Source: Rickettsiaceae bacterium
Lineage (GTDB): Bacteria > Pseudomonadota > Alphaproteobacteria > Rickettsiales > UBA1997
DNA length: 64,000 nucleotides
Direction of reading: 5' to 3'
Assembly: GCA_021323225.1 (NCBI GenBank)
Contig: JAJTCH010000002.1
Coordinates: forward strand, 202,425 to 266,424
In this document: positions 54,071 to 63,197 of the stretch, piece after piece
Layout: each line of letters opens with the position of its first letter
How positions within the stretch are numbered: the stretch's first letter is position 1
Position numbers and translations under genes: made by a program
Notes under the pieces: model-generated
What the model was told of the DNA's origin: nothing
The model's input: the letters and a program-made list of their open reading frames with translations, nothing else
The model's database searches: none

Positions 54071-55465
54071 CTAAATCCCACCGCCAAGCGCTTTATAAAG
54101 CTGAATCAGATTAGATAATTTCTCCTTCTTCAAACTAATTTCATCCTGCTTGGCGGCAAACATTTGTCTTTCATTTGTTGCCACGGTTGTGAAATCATCA
54201 ATGCCTTCATTGTAACGGATATGGGAGATTTGATATGCATCCCAGGCGGCGTTTGCAAAATTGCTTTGTGCTTGTAATTGGTCATCAATGTTTTTTCTGG
54301 CAACTAATTGGTCCATCACTTCGCGAAAGCCGTTTTGGATGGCTTTTTCATATTTGGCAATATAGATGTTTTTACTGATTTTGGCATAATCCAAATTGGC
54401 AAAATTTCTGCCGCCTTCAAAAATTGGCATGCTGATTCTCGGGCTAAAATTCCAGGCAACGGAAGAGCTGCCACTAAATAAAGTTGATAAATCAGTGCTG
54501 GCATGGCCGATGGAGCCAGTTAGGGAAATTGTTGGGAAGAATGCAGCCCGGGCCGCGCCGATATTGGCATTGGCCGATTTCAGATCATGCTCGGCTTGCA
54601 TAATATCCGGGCGAAATAGTAAAGCTTCGGACGACATTCCAGCCGGTAAATTATCTGGCAATTTCACATCTTCCAGTTTTTCTTTTGTTAAAAGCAAATC
54701 TGATTTTGCAACTCCCATTAATAGCAACAAAGCGTTCTTATCTTGTGCCACTCTTGTGGCGTGAAGTGCCTGATTGGCTTTGGCGGCTTCAACAAGAGTT
54801 GTGGCTTGTGCCAAATCAAGTTTAGAAACACTGCCAAATTCAAATTTTTTAGAAACCATATCAAAAGATTTTTGATTAATGACGACATTGTTTTTTGATA
54901 ATTGCCAAATTTCCTGGTCTGCCAAAAGCTGTAAATAAGCATTTGCCACTTCAGCAATCAGGCTGATTTGCACTGCATTTTTAGCTTCCTGTGTGGCCAA
55001 GAAATTTTCTACGGCAGCGCGGTTCTTGCTGCGAATTCTGCCAAATAAATCGACTTCAAAAGCGGTGTTAAAAAGATTGGCGTCAAATCTGGTAGTGGTA
55101 ATTGTAGAAGTGTTAAAGAAGTTGGCCCCGGCCGGAGTTTTTTGTTTTACCATGCTTCCACCCGCTCTGATATTTGGCACTAAATCTGCCCGACTAATGC
55201 GATATAGCGCTCTTGCTGCATCAATATTTAAAGCCGCTACCCTCAAATCACGGTTGTTATCAAGAGCGGTTTGAATGATTTTTTGCAGATTTTCGGATTT
55301 GAAAAATTGCTGCCATTTCACTTGCGGAATTGGTTCTTCATAAGTTGCTTCATTCTCGCTAATCGATTTTGCAACAGGCATTGCCGGGCGCGAGTAATTA
55401 GGAATCATCGTGCAAGATGAGAGGAGAAGATTGATTAGTAAGGATGAGATTATGAGTTTGTTCAT
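54071..55465 (-). CDS. Outer-membrane efflux lipoprotein (OprM/NodT family)
   Basis: This is a TolC-like outer-membrane channel of an RND pump, 464 residues. It has a lipoprotein signal (LLINLLLSSC, Cys near residue 18), then MIPNYSRPAMPVAKSI, which is typical of the NodT group. Two OEP repeats follow (DNNRDLRVAALNIDAARALY; RPDIMQAEHDLKSANANIGAA). FFPTISLTGSIG and the C-terminal IRYNEGIDDFTTVATNERQM are conserved family parts. It is the last gene of the efflux cluster, separated from the permease gene by a palindromic repeat. Confidence 0.93.
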   Translation of the reverse strand: MNKLIISSLLINLLLSSCTMIPNYSRPAMPVAKSISENEATYEEPIPQVKWQQFFKSENLQKIIQTALDNNRDLRVAALNIDAARALYRISRADLVPNIRAGGSMVKQKTPAGANFFNTSTITTTRFDANLFNTAFEVDLFGRIRSKNRAAVENFLATQEAKNAVQISLIAEVANAYLQLLADQEIWQLSKNNVVINQKSFDMVSKKFEFGSVSKLDLAQATTLVEAAKANQALHATRVAQDKNALLLLMGVAKSDLLLTKEKLEDVKLPDNLPAGMSSEALLFRPDIMQAEHDLKSANANIGAARAAFFPTISLTGSIGHASTDLSTLFSGSSSVAWNFSPRISMPIFEGGRNFANLDYAKISKNIYIAKYEKAIQNGFREVMDQLVARKNIDDQLQAQSNFANAAWDAYQISHIRYNEGIDDFTTVATNERQMFAAKQDEISLKKEKLSNLIQLYKALGGGI

Positions 55466-55507
55466 CTTTTAAAATTTGTTTAGGTCTTACGAATATTTGT
55501 TCATTTT

Positions 55508-55620
55508 CTGGATTGCCGCGTTGCTGGCTACGCACGCTCCTCGCAATGACGCGCTTAGAGTTTTGTAATAAACTTTCAACATCGTCATTGCGAGGAGGCA
55601 ACGCCGACGCGGTAATCCAG
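55508..55620. repeat. 113-base palindromic intergenic repeat (copy 1)
   Basis: The left arm begins CTGGATTGCCGCGTTGC and ends CGCAATGACG. The right arm begins CGTCATTGCG and ends CGACGCGGTAATCCAG. The arms are imperfect inverted copies around an A/T-rich loop. It lies between the RND permease and outer-membrane channel genes. A related copy is at 63072-63174, with the same TGGATT...CAATGACG and CGTCATTG...ACGCGG-AATCCAG ends. Dispersed palindromes of this type are known from Rickettsiales and other alphaproteobacteria. Confidence 0.85.
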
Positions 55621-55624
55621 GAGT

Positions 55625-58600
55625 TCAATTCTTGGTTTCGGTGTTATCAGGAATCTTATCAAACTTTTTCAAAGAAAATTTCTGTACTTCCAAATAAAAC
55701 ATCGGCACAAAAAATATCGCTAAAGTACTAGCGGCGATCATGCCGCCCATAACGCCGATGCCGATTGCGTTTTGGCTGGCAGAGCCGGCACCATGAGCAA
55801 TTGCCAGTGGCAAAACACCTAGGATAAATGCCATGGAAGTCATGATGATTGGGCGAAATCTTTGCTTAACTGCAATCATCGCTGCCTCTTTCGCATCATG
55901 TCCTTGCCGTCTTAAATTTCTGGCAAATTCAACAATCAAAATGGCGTTTTTTGCAGAGAGGCCGATTGTTGTAAGCAAGCCAACCTGAAAATAAATATCA
56001 TTGCCAATGCCAGTCATTAATGCAGCAAGGGCAGTTCCTATAATACCAAGTGGCACCACCATCATTACTGAAAATGGGATTGACCAGCTTTCATATAAAG
56101 CCGCCAAACTCAAGAAAACCACGATGAGTGAAAGAGTGTAGAGCAACGGAGTTTGCGCGCCGGAAAGCCGTTCTTCATAAGACAAACCTTGCCATTCATA
56201 GCCGATGCCTCTAGGCAATTTTTCAGCCATTTTTTCCATTTCGGCAATTGCCGTTCCGGTGCTTTGGCCGGGAGCCGGCGAGCCTTGAATATTAACTGAA
56301 GGGCTGCCGTTAAAGCGCTCTAATTTTGGAGAGCCGTAAGTCCATCTGGCTGAAGAGAAGCTGTCAAAAGGCACCATCTTGCCTTTGTTATTTTTGACAT
56401 ACCACTTATTCACATCTTGCGGCAGCATGCGGTAAGGTGCGTCGCCTTGCAGATAAACCCTTTTAATTCTGCCTTCATCGATAAAGTCATTTACATATTG
56501 CGAGCCCCAGACAATTTGCAGAGTTTTGTTAATGTCCTCAACTGAAACGCCAAGCGCTTTGGCCTTCTCAGAGTCGATGTCAATTTTATATTGAGCCACA
56601 TCACTAAGCCCGTTTGGACGAACCGCAAAAAGATTTTTATTTTGCGCCGCCATTCCCAAAAGCTGGTTTCTGGCATTCATCAGCGCATCATGTCCCAGGC
56701 CGCCGCGATCAACCAATTGAAAATCAAAACCGGAAGCATTGCCAAGTTCACGAATTGGTGGTGGATAAAAGGCAAAAGCTGAAGAGCCTTTGATTCTGGA
56801 AAATGCGCCCATACTTCTACCGGCCAGTGCAAATACTGATTGATCTTGTCCCTTTCTTTCTTCCCAATCTTTTAACCCAACAAAACCTAAAGCGGCATTT
56901 TGCCCGCTACCGGCAAAGCTAAAACCGGTTACTGTAAAAAGATGGTCAATATTTTTTGCTTCATTATTTAGAAGATGATCTTCAATTTGTTTAACACTCT
57001 CCAAAGTTGTTTCAGCGGTTGCGCCAGCGGGGCTGCTGATCATTAGATACATCACGCCTTGATCTTCGTTTGGCAAAAAGGAAGTAGGAATTCTGGTGAA
57101 TAGGAAAATCATGCCAGCAAGCAAAATGGCATAAATAACAAAAAATCTTTTTGATCTATTAATTATGCTGCTAGTTACATTTTCATATAGATGTCGGCTT
57201 TTGCGGAAATTGCGGTTAAACCAGCCAAAAAATCCGGTCTCAATTTCTCCATGGCCTCTTTTAACCGGTTTTAAAATTGTGGCGCAAAGTGATGGTGATA
57301 AAATCAGCGCCACTAAAACCGAAAGCGTCATTGCTGAAACAATGGTCAGTGAAAATTGACGATAAATGGCACCAGGCGCGCCACCAAAAAATGCCATCGG
57401 AACAAATACGGCAGAAAGCACCAAGGCAATACCAACCAAAGCGCCGGTGATTTGATCCATTGATTTGCGGGTTGCTTCAATAGGAGAAAGGCCTTCTTCA
57501 CTCATTAGCCTCTCAACATTTTCTACCACAACAATTGCATCATCAACCAATAGGCCAATTGCCAAAACAAGCGCAAACATAGTCAAAACATTGATGCTAA
57601 AACCAAAAGCAGCAAGGGCGCCGAAAGTGCCAAGCAACACCACAGGAACGGCGATGGTTGGAATTAAAGTGGCGCGGAAATTTTGCAAAAATAAATACAT
57701 TACCAAAAACACCAGGAAAATGGCGATCACCAAAGTTATCACTACCTCCTTGATGGAAAGCTTAACGAAAGGTGTGGTGTCATAAGGATAAAGCACTTTA
57801 ACACCGGCCGGTAAAAATTTGGTTAGTTCGGTGATTTTTTCTTTAACCTCTGCGGCAGTTTTTAAAGCGTTAGCACCGCTCGCCAAGCTAACCGCAATGC
57901 CGGCGGCTGGCATTCTTTTATAACGAACAATTCGTTCATAGCTTTGTGATCCAAGCTCAATTTTAGCAACATCTTTAAGGCGAACTTGCGACCCGTTGCT
58001 ATTTACTTTGAGGACAATTTGCTCAAATTCCTGTGGTGTTCTAAGCCTTGAGCTGGCAGTGATGGTGGCATTAAGTTGTTGCCCGGTAACTGCAGGCATG
58101 CCGCCGATTTGTCCGGCAGAGACATCAACATTTTGTTCAGTGATGCTGTTTCTAACTTCGCTGGCAGTTAGGTTATAGCTAAATAATTTATCGGGATTAA
58201 GCCAGATGCGCATTGAATGTGGCGCACCAAAAACTGTTGCCGTTCCCACCCCGTTAACCCGCGAAATAGAATCTTGAATTTTAGAAGACAAAATATCGCC
58301 AAGCTCTTCCTGGCTGGTTTTGCCATCTTCAGAATAAAAACCAACAACCAGCAAAAAGCTTTCATTTGCTTTTATAACGGTGATGCCTTGTTGCTGAACC
58401 TCTTGTGGCAAAAGGGGCAGAGCGGCTTGTACCTTATTTTGGGTTTGTACTTGAGCAATATTTGGATCAGTGCCCGGCTCGAAAGTTAAGGTGATTGAAA
58501 CATTTCCTGTTGAATCACTGCTACTATTGAAATAACGCAAATTATCAATACCGGTAAGCTTCTGCTCAATTACTTGCGTGACGCTATTTTCCAAAGTTTC

Positions 58601-58762
58601 CGCAGACGCCCCGGGAAGAGAAGCGCGCACCGAAACTGCGGGAGGCGCAATATTTGGATATTGCTCAACCGGCAATTTAAAAATGGCAATGGTGCCGGCA
58701 AGCATGATGATAATCGCAATCACCCAAGCAAAAACCGGCCGATCAATGAAGAAACGTGACAT
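55625..58762 (-). CDS. RND multidrug efflux permease (AcrB/MexB, HAE1 type)
   Basis: This inner-membrane trimeric proton-drug antiporter has 1045 residues, the usual length. It starts [20 protein letters not shown] with the first transmembrane helix. It has two large periplasmic loops ([19 protein letters not shown] in the first) and twelve helices. The proton-relay aspartates are in helix 4 ([20 protein letters not shown]), with a Lys in helix 10 ([17 protein letters not shown]). The motifs [19 protein letters not shown] and [16 protein letters not shown] are also diagnostic. It works with the membrane-fusion protein at 60980 and the channel at 54071. A TPR gene separates it from the former. 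Confidence 0.96.
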   Translation of the reverse strand: MSRFFIDRPVFAWVIAIIIMLAGTIAIFKLPVEQYPNIAPPAVSVRASLPGASAETLENSVTQVIEQKLTGIDNLRYFNSSSDSTGNVSITLTFEPGTDPNIAQVQTQNKVQAALPLLPQEVQQQGITVIKANESFLLVVGFYSEDGKTSQEELGDILSSKIQDSISRVNGVGTATVFGAPHSMRIWLNPDKLFSYNLTASEVRNSITEQNVDVSAGQIGGMPAVTGQQLNATITASSRLRTPQEFEQIVLKVNSNGSQVRLKDVAKIELGSQSYERIVRYKRMPAAGIAVSLASGANALKTAAEVKEKITELTKFLPAGVKVLYPYDTTPFVKLSIKEVVITLVIAIFLVFLVMYLFLQNFRATLIPTIAVPVVLLGTFGALAAFGFSINVLTMFALVLAIGLLVDDAIVVVENVERLMSEEGLSPIEATRKSMDQITGALVGIALVLSAVFVPMAFFGGAPGAIYRQFSLTIVSAMTLSVLVALILSPSLCATILKPVKRGHGEIETGFFGWFNRNFRKSRHLYENVTSSIINRSKRFFVIYAILLAGMIFLFTRIPTSFLPNEDQGVMYLMISSPAGATAETTLESVKQIEDHLLNNEAKNIDHLFTVTGFSFAGSGQNAALGFVGLKDWEERKGQDQSVFALAGRSMGAFSRIKGSSAFAFYPPPIRELGNASGFDFQLVDRGGLGHDALMNARNQLLGMAAQNKNLFAVRPNGLSDVAQYKIDIDSEKAKALGVSVEDINKTLQIVWGSQYVNDFIDEGRIKRVYLQGDAPYRMLPQDVNKWYVKNNKGKMVPFDSFSSARWTYGSPKLERFNGSPSVNIQGSPAPGQSTGTAIAEMEKMAEKLPRGIGYEWQGLSYEERLSGAQTPLLYTLSLIVVFLSLAALYESWSIPFSVMMVVPLGIIGTALAALMTGIGNDIYFQVGLLTTIGLSAKNAILIVEFARNLRRQGHDAKEAAMIAVKQRFRPIIMTSMAFILGVLPLAIAHGAGSASQNAIGIGVMGGMIAASTLAIFFVPMFYLEVQKFSLKKFDKIPDNTETKN

Positions 58763-58821
58763 ATTTATATATCTATTAATTGATGCGGAATTCAGAATTT
58801 AAAATTTCTACAAACCGATAT

Positions 58822-60861
58822 TTATCTACTTTTATTCTTATGCAACGCATGTTCCACGCTGTCAAATACCAATAACTGTGCTGCAGGATTTCCCTTTGCA
58901 GTTAGTTCGGTAGAATCCTCCACCCTTGCAAATATGCGTATTTCGCCTTTTCCATCGGTACCTAGAATTTTTGCCTCCCAACATTTTTTGCCATCTATTT
59001 CTATTAGTTTAATTCCTTGTTTACCGTCAGGAGGAACAATATGCGCATAATTAACGATGCGTTTTAAAGCCTCATACGCTCTTGGATTAGCATGTTTTAA
59101 TATTTTAACAGATGGGCTTTCCTCGTCAAAATAGATAAAAAGTGTATTATCTTTCGGTAGCCCCCATCCCCATGATTGATGGATAATTTCTTCGGATTTA
59201 GAAGAAAGAATATCTGGTTCTTCCCCTTCTTTTTTTTCCGGCATCTTGATATTCCAAGTGAAAACTTGTTTTTCTCGCCCGAGAGGGAACGATTTCTGTT
59301 CTGGAAATTTTGCCCTTAATTTCTCAAAATTTTGTTTGCGTTTTTCATCAACGAGGCTTTTTGCGCTTATCTTTTTCTGAGGCAAAGGGTCATTTTTTTC
59401 TTCATCCTCTATAACCTCTGCTTTAGCTGCAGAACTTTCAGCAGATGTTGTTACTGTAGATTTTACTATGGTGGAAGGGTTATCAATTTCCAGAGCTTGT
59501 GGTAATGGTGTGTTTTTCTCTGCTATATCCTGTGACACTGCATCTATCGGATTCTGCTCAGGTTCTGGTGCTGCCGGAGGATGATATATGTCTTGTCCTT
59601 CCGTTACATTTGATGTTGTTGCTGAAGAATTTTCAGAAGCTAGCGATTGCTCCACATCTTCTGTTAAGTCCAGATATTCTGATAGCGTGAAGCTTTCTCG
59701 CTTTTCCAGAGGCATTTTTCCGATGGCATATAAAAGATGTTGTTTGGCTTTTCCAAGATCATTTATCCCGCGATATAAGTCTGTAAGTTTTATATGTATT
59801 CCCGACAGTTTGTTAAAAATACTGCTTTTTAGTGCCTGCTCAAGGTGATTAATGGCTTCGTCAGCTGATTTATATTGTATTGCCATTCCTTTCAAATAAT
59901 GGACAACTGCCTCATCACAGTCTTTTATAATCAGATGTTCTATATGGTGTAATGCTTTCTCTCCCCATTCTTTGTCTTCTGCCTTAAGCAAGGAAATGCA
60001 GGCTTGAGTTAAGAGTAAGTAATCACTTTCGGTGCGTTCATCTTCTGCTAATTGAGATAAGCGAGTATAACACTCATAATACTGCTGAGCATCATAAGTA
60101 ATTTTTCCGAGATGTCTTAGTGCAATTCCTTTAAGAAGATTAATGATTTTTGGGTCACCGCCTTTATTAGTCAGATGTTTTATATGGTGCAGCGCTTTCT
60201 CTCCCCATTCTGTTTTGTCTTCTTCCTCAAGTAAGCAAGCGGAGGAGCGAGCTAAAATAAAATCATCTTCTGCAGTGCGTTTATCTTCTGCTAATCGAGA
60301 TAAGTGAGTATAAGACTCATAATACTGCCGAGCATGGTAAGCAATTTTCCCGAGTGTTATATGAATATTATCAATTGTTGGCTTATTTTTTGGGTTGTTC
60401 CTTAACCGCCTCAGGAGATTATTTCCATCATTTTTTATTTCATTATCATAGCCTTTACCCTCATTATTTCTAAGAGACTTATAAGCTTCAAAACGGTCTG
60501 ACAATAATTTATTAAAAAGTGGATTTTGGGGGTCTATATTTTTAAGGGCAGCGGTGGTATCGGTAATTTGAGCCTGATAATTTTTTAGGGCGCCATGGGC
60601 AAGAGATCTAGAGAAATATAATAAATGTGGCTCATTGACCTTAATCTTCCCCTCCTGGAGCCATGATATTGCCTGGTTATAACATTTTATAGCAGTAACA
60701 TAGTCATCTTTATCATAAGCATTTTTTGCTTTATCTAAGATGAGTAATGATGCTTGTTCTTCCCGATCTTTTTGTTCAACTGGTTGTTTCCCTTGTTTTT
60801 TTTGTTCAGCTTTTGCCCTCATTCTCTCTAATGCTGCTTCGTTACGATTCTTAGGAGGCAT
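58822..60861 (-). CDS. TPR-repeat protein with distinct C-terminal domain, unknown function
   Basis: The 679-residue product has no signal peptide. A basic N-terminus comes first (about 1-40), then TPR-like helical repeats (KNAYDKDDYVTAIKCYNQAI near 47). Two closely similar tandem segments of about 85-90 residues follow (ITLGKIAYHARQYYESYTHL and LGKITYDAQQYYECYTRLSQ, each followed by WGEKALHHI-HL). A final TPR part has HLEQALKSSIFNKLSGIHI. A Pro/Ser/Thr/Glu-rich linker (about 405-500) leads to a C-terminal domain (about 530-679). Its end, with a helix (NPRAYEALKRIVNYA) and strands (KLIEIDGKKCWEAKIL; GEIRIFARVED; AQLLVFDSVEHALHK), resembles RelE/HigB-type folds. It sits between efflux genes on the same strand. 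Confidence 0.6.
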   Translation of the reverse strand: MPPKNRNEAALERMRAKAEQKKQGKQPVEQKDREEQASLLILDKAKNAYDKDDYVTAIKCYNQAISWLQEGKIKVNEPHLLYFSRSLAHGALKNYQAQITDTTAALKNIDPQNPLFNKLLSDRFEAYKSLRNNEGKGYDNEIKNDGNNLLRRLRNNPKNKPTIDNIHITLGKIAYHARQYYESYTHLSRLAEDKRTAEDDFILARSSACLLEEEDKTEWGEKALHHIKHLTNKGGDPKIINLLKGIALRHLGKITYDAQQYYECYTRLSQLAEDERTESDYLLLTQACISLLKAEDKEWGEKALHHIEHLIIKDCDEAVVHYLKGMAIQYKSADEAINHLEQALKSSIFNKLSGIHIKLTDLYRGINDLGKAKQHLLYAIGKMPLEKRESFTLSEYLDLTEDVEQSLASENSSATTSNVTEGQDIYHPPAAPEPEQNPIDAVSQDIAEKNTPLPQALEIDNPSTIVKSTVTTSAESSAAKAEVIEDEEKNDPLPQKKISAKSLVDEKRKQNFEKLRAKFPEQKSFPLGREKQVFTWNIKMPEKKEGEEPDILSSKSEEIIHQSWGWGLPKDNTLFIYFDEESPSVKILKHANPRAYEALKRIVNYAHIVPPDGKQGIKLIEIDGKKCWEAKILGTDGKGEIRIFARVEDSTELTAKGNPAAQLLVFDSVEHALHKNKSR

Positions 60862-60979
60862 ATTGTTTATCCTGATAAATTAAAATTATGGTCAGGGCTA
60901 TGAATCCTGATCAGTATGAGGCTGTTTTTTTGGCTCCCTTAGTCCTCATGGAGTGGGTGATTTTAAATTTCTACTAAGA

Positions 60980-62185
60980 TTACTGAGACTTTTGTGCAGA
61001 AGCTTTATCAGATTTATCTTTCGGAAAAGATGGAACCACAATAGCGCCCGGAGCAATTTTTTGAAAGCCTTCAACTACAATCACATCACCATCTTTTAAA
61101 CCTTCACTGATCAACCATTGATTGCCGATTGCTTTTACGGCCTTAACCGGCAAGGGTGCAACTTTGTTTTCAGCGCCGATGATCCAAACGCTTAAACTGC
61201 CGTCAGGATTGCGGGTTGTAGCTTTTTGGGGAATTAAAATAGCGTCTTTGCTGCTGATTTTTATTCTGGTTTTAACAAATGCTCCAGGCAGCAATATTTG
61301 ATCAGGGTTTTCAAAGATTGCCCTTAAATTGATTGAGCCTGTGCCTGGGTCGATATTGACTTCGGAGAATTGCAGAACGCCTTGAGTTTGATAGATTGTG
61401 CCGTCATTTAAGTAAAGCTCTATTGGTACTTCTTTTGATTCTGAATTTTCTTTTTGTCCAAAAATCATTTCCTGAAATTTTGTTAAGTCTCCGCTTGATC
61501 TGACAATATCAACATAAACCGGGTCAAGCTGGGTAATGGTGGTTAGAGCTTCAGCTTGATTAGTGGAAACAAGAGAGCCTTCAGTAACCATAGATTTGCT
61601 AACCCAACCATCGATTGGCGCAAAAACTTTTGTGTAATCAAGATAAATTCTAGCCTTATCCATTGCCGCTTTAGCAACCGCCACTTCAGCATTTGCCTGA
61701 GCAAGACTGGCAACCATATCGTCATATTCCTGTTTGCTTATTGCATTAACCCTGACCAATTTGTTAAATCTTTCGCTCTTGGCAATTATTGCCACCAGAT
61801 TAGCTTTAGCTTTTTGCAAATCTGCTTTGGCGATTTGGTAGTTGGCTTGATATTGAGGATCGTCGATTTGATAAAGTTGTTGGCCTTTTTTAACCAGGCT
61901 GCCTTCAGTAAAAAGTCGTTTGGTGATGATGCCATCAACTTGCGGGCGGATTTCGGCAAAACGATAAGCTGAAACGCGTCCCGGCAATTCTTCAAAATCA
62001 TCAACATTTTGACTGGCCAGTTTAATGACATCAACTTCAACCGGGCCGCCCATTGGGCCAGCTCCTTGGCTTTTTTTGAAGCTCATGAAAATAGAATATC
62101 CGACCCAGCCTAAAATAAGCAGAATTGCAATCGCAATAAAAATATTTCTTTTGTTTCCGGTCACTTTTTCAATTTTTGGTTTCAT
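60980..62185 (-). CDS. RND efflux membrane-fusion protein (AcrA/MexA type)
   Basis: This is the periplasmic adaptor of the pump, 401 residues. It is anchored by one N-terminal helix (about residues 14-33) instead of a lipid. The order is barrel and lipoyl domain (RFAEIRPQVDGIITKRLFTE, SLVKKGQQLYQIDDPQYQA), an alpha-hairpin (about 105-175: VNAISKQEYDDMVASLAQAN), the second lipoyl half (FAPIDGWVSKSMVTEGSLV), a beta-barrel and a membrane-proximal domain (ILIPQKATTRNPDGS). It begins 17 bases inside the tetR gene, so the two are translationally coupled. The permease gene comes only after the inserted TPR gene. Confidence 0.94.
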   Translation of the reverse strand: MKPKIEKVTGNKRNIFIAIAILLILGWVGYSIFMSFKKSQGAGPMGGPVEVDVIKLASQNVDDFEELPGRVSAYRFAEIRPQVDGIITKRLFTEGSLVKKGQQLYQIDDPQYQANYQIAKADLQKAKANLVAIIAKSERFNKLVRVNAISKQEYDDMVASLAQANAEVAVAKAAMDKARIYLDYTKVFAPIDGWVSKSMVTEGSLVSTNQAEALTTITQLDPVYVDIVRSSGDLTKFQEMIFGQKENSESKEVPIELYLNDGTIYQTQGVLQFSEVNIDPGTGSINLRAIFENPDQILLPGAFVKTRIKISSKDAILIPQKATTRNPDGSLSVWIIGAENKVAPLPVKAVKAIGNQWLISEGLKDGDVIVVEGFQKIAPGAIVVPSFPKDKSDKASAQKSQ

Positions 62186-62840
62186 TGCTTAAATAAGGAA
62201 AAAATAATTTATCAATAGTCTTGGCAATATGTTTTTTAATATGTTTTTCATTGCTTTGGTTATAGTCCTTCCAGCCGCTAACATACATCAGGCTTGATTT
62301 GCTATGCTGGAAAGATGATAGCATTCCCATCAAAGTGTGGGTGGTCAAAATCACCTCCATATGGCTGGTTTTTTTGCCGATGATTTTTGAAGATGCTAAA
62401 CGAAACGGATCACAAACTCGCTTCATCACATTCTCAAACAGAATTTTAAAATGTTTGCTTTGCTCAATTTGTTCAAAGGCAATAATTTTGGAAAGCCTTC
62501 TTCTTTCCTTGCTAGTCACTGCTTGCACAAAAGTTGTGGCCATTATCTTTATGGCTGAAATTATTTCTTCCTTATTTTTGCTATTTGTGATTATTTCATG
62601 CTGCCGGATCATAGTTGGCATCATTGACTGGTTAGTTTGGTCGTTAATTTTTTGAATTACGCTTTTGTAAATATTGTCTTTGCTTTTGAAATGGTAATGC
62701 AAAGTTGAAATATTAACTTCCGCCAAAGCGCAAATATCTCTTGTTCTTGCCGCGTCAAAACCGCTTTGGGAAAAAACCGTTATTGCAGCTTCCAAAATCT
62801 TTTCTTTCACAGAAGAATTTTTTGTTTTGGACTGTTTCAT
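62169..62840 (-). CDS. TetR/AcrR-family regulator of the efflux genes
   Basis: This is a 223-residue one-component repressor. Its N-terminal helix-turn-helix (about 12-60) reads KILEAAITVFSQSGFDAAR, then TRDICALAEVNISTLHYHFKSKD, the canonical TetR recognition helix with Y-H-F-x-x-K. The C-terminal helical domain would bind a ligand (VQAVTSKERRRLSKIIAFEQ). It is the first gene of the efflux cluster and overlaps the membrane-fusion gene by 17 bases. It therefore very probably controls the operon and itself. A palindrome about 105 bases upstream is a good operator candidate. Confidence 0.92.
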   Translation of the reverse strand: MKQSKTKNSSVKEKILEAAITVFSQSGFDAARTRDICALAEVNISTLHYHFKSKDNIYKSVIQKINDQTNQSMMPTMIRQHEIITNSKNKEEIISAIKIMATTFVQAVTSKERRRLSKIIAFEQIEQSKHFKILFENVMKRVCDPFRLASSKIIGKKTSHMEVILTTHTLMGMLSSFQHSKSSLMYVSGWKDYNQSNEKHIKKHIAKTIDKLFFPYLSNETKN

Positions 62841-62945
62841 TTGATGGAAGAGAAAATAAAAATCCGGACTATGGCTAGAGCTAGTTTAACAGAAAACCGG
62901 AACGGTAAATATAGAAAAATTTGTGCTCAAATTCTTTAAAAAGAA

Positions 62946-62965
62946 ATTCAATCATTTGATTGAAT
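62946..62965. promoter_or_regulatory. Candidate TetR operator palindrome
   Basis: ATTCAATC-ATTT-GATTGAAT is a perfect 8-base inverted repeat with a 4-base centre, and a third partial half-site (ATTCGATTGG) follows directly. The 20-base size fits TetR/AcrR operators. It lies about 105 bases upstream of tetR, where the promoter of the efflux operon should be. Binding has not been shown; this is an inference from position and symmetry. Confidence 0.5.
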
Positions 62966-63024
62966 CATTCGATTGGATAAAAAGCAATTTTAAAAATTTC
63001 TAAATTAATCACAGCAAAACATTA

Positions 63025-63057
63025 TTGACATTGTAAGAGTGATAATGATTATCAATC
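63025..63057 (+). promoter_or_regulatory. Promoter with Fur-box-like sequence
   Basis: TTGACA at 63025-63030 is followed after 16 bases by GATTAT (63047-63052). Overlapping this -10 region, GATAATGATTATCAAT (63041-63056) matches the Fur consensus (GATAATGATAATCATTATC) at most positions. A Fur-type repressor bound here would block transcription of the downstream cupredoxin-like gene when iron is plentiful. Confidence 0.55.
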
Positions 63058-63071
63058 TGTGTTTCCAATTT

Positions 63072-63174
63072 TTGGATTACTGAGTTGCTTCGCTTTTTAC
63101 AATGACGTGGCGCAGAATTTTCTCGGAATTTTCAATATCGTCATTGTAAAAAGCGAAGCGACGCGGAAATCCAG
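63072..63174. repeat. 103-base palindromic intergenic repeat (copy 2)
   Basis: The left arm TTGGATTACTGAGTTGCTTC ... ACAATGACG faces CGTCATTGT ... GAAGCGACGCGGAAATCCAG. The TTGC-TTCGCTTTTTACAATGACG stretch and its partner form a long near-perfect stem. It is the same family as 55508-55620. Here it lies between the promoter and the start codon of the cupredoxin-like gene, so it would be part of the mRNA leader. Confidence 0.85.
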
Positions 63175-63197
63175 GATTAATCTTCAAAATAAAAGAT

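Larger units (their letters stand above)
62841..63197. other. 357-base divergent control region between tetR and the cupredoxin-like gene
   Basis: No gene is visible. From left to right it contains the palindrome 62946-62965 (candidate TetR operator), a promoter-like TTGACA at 63025 with a Fur-box-like sequence at 63041-63057, and a palindromic repeat at 63072-63174. The rest is A+T-rich. Confidence 0.7.
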
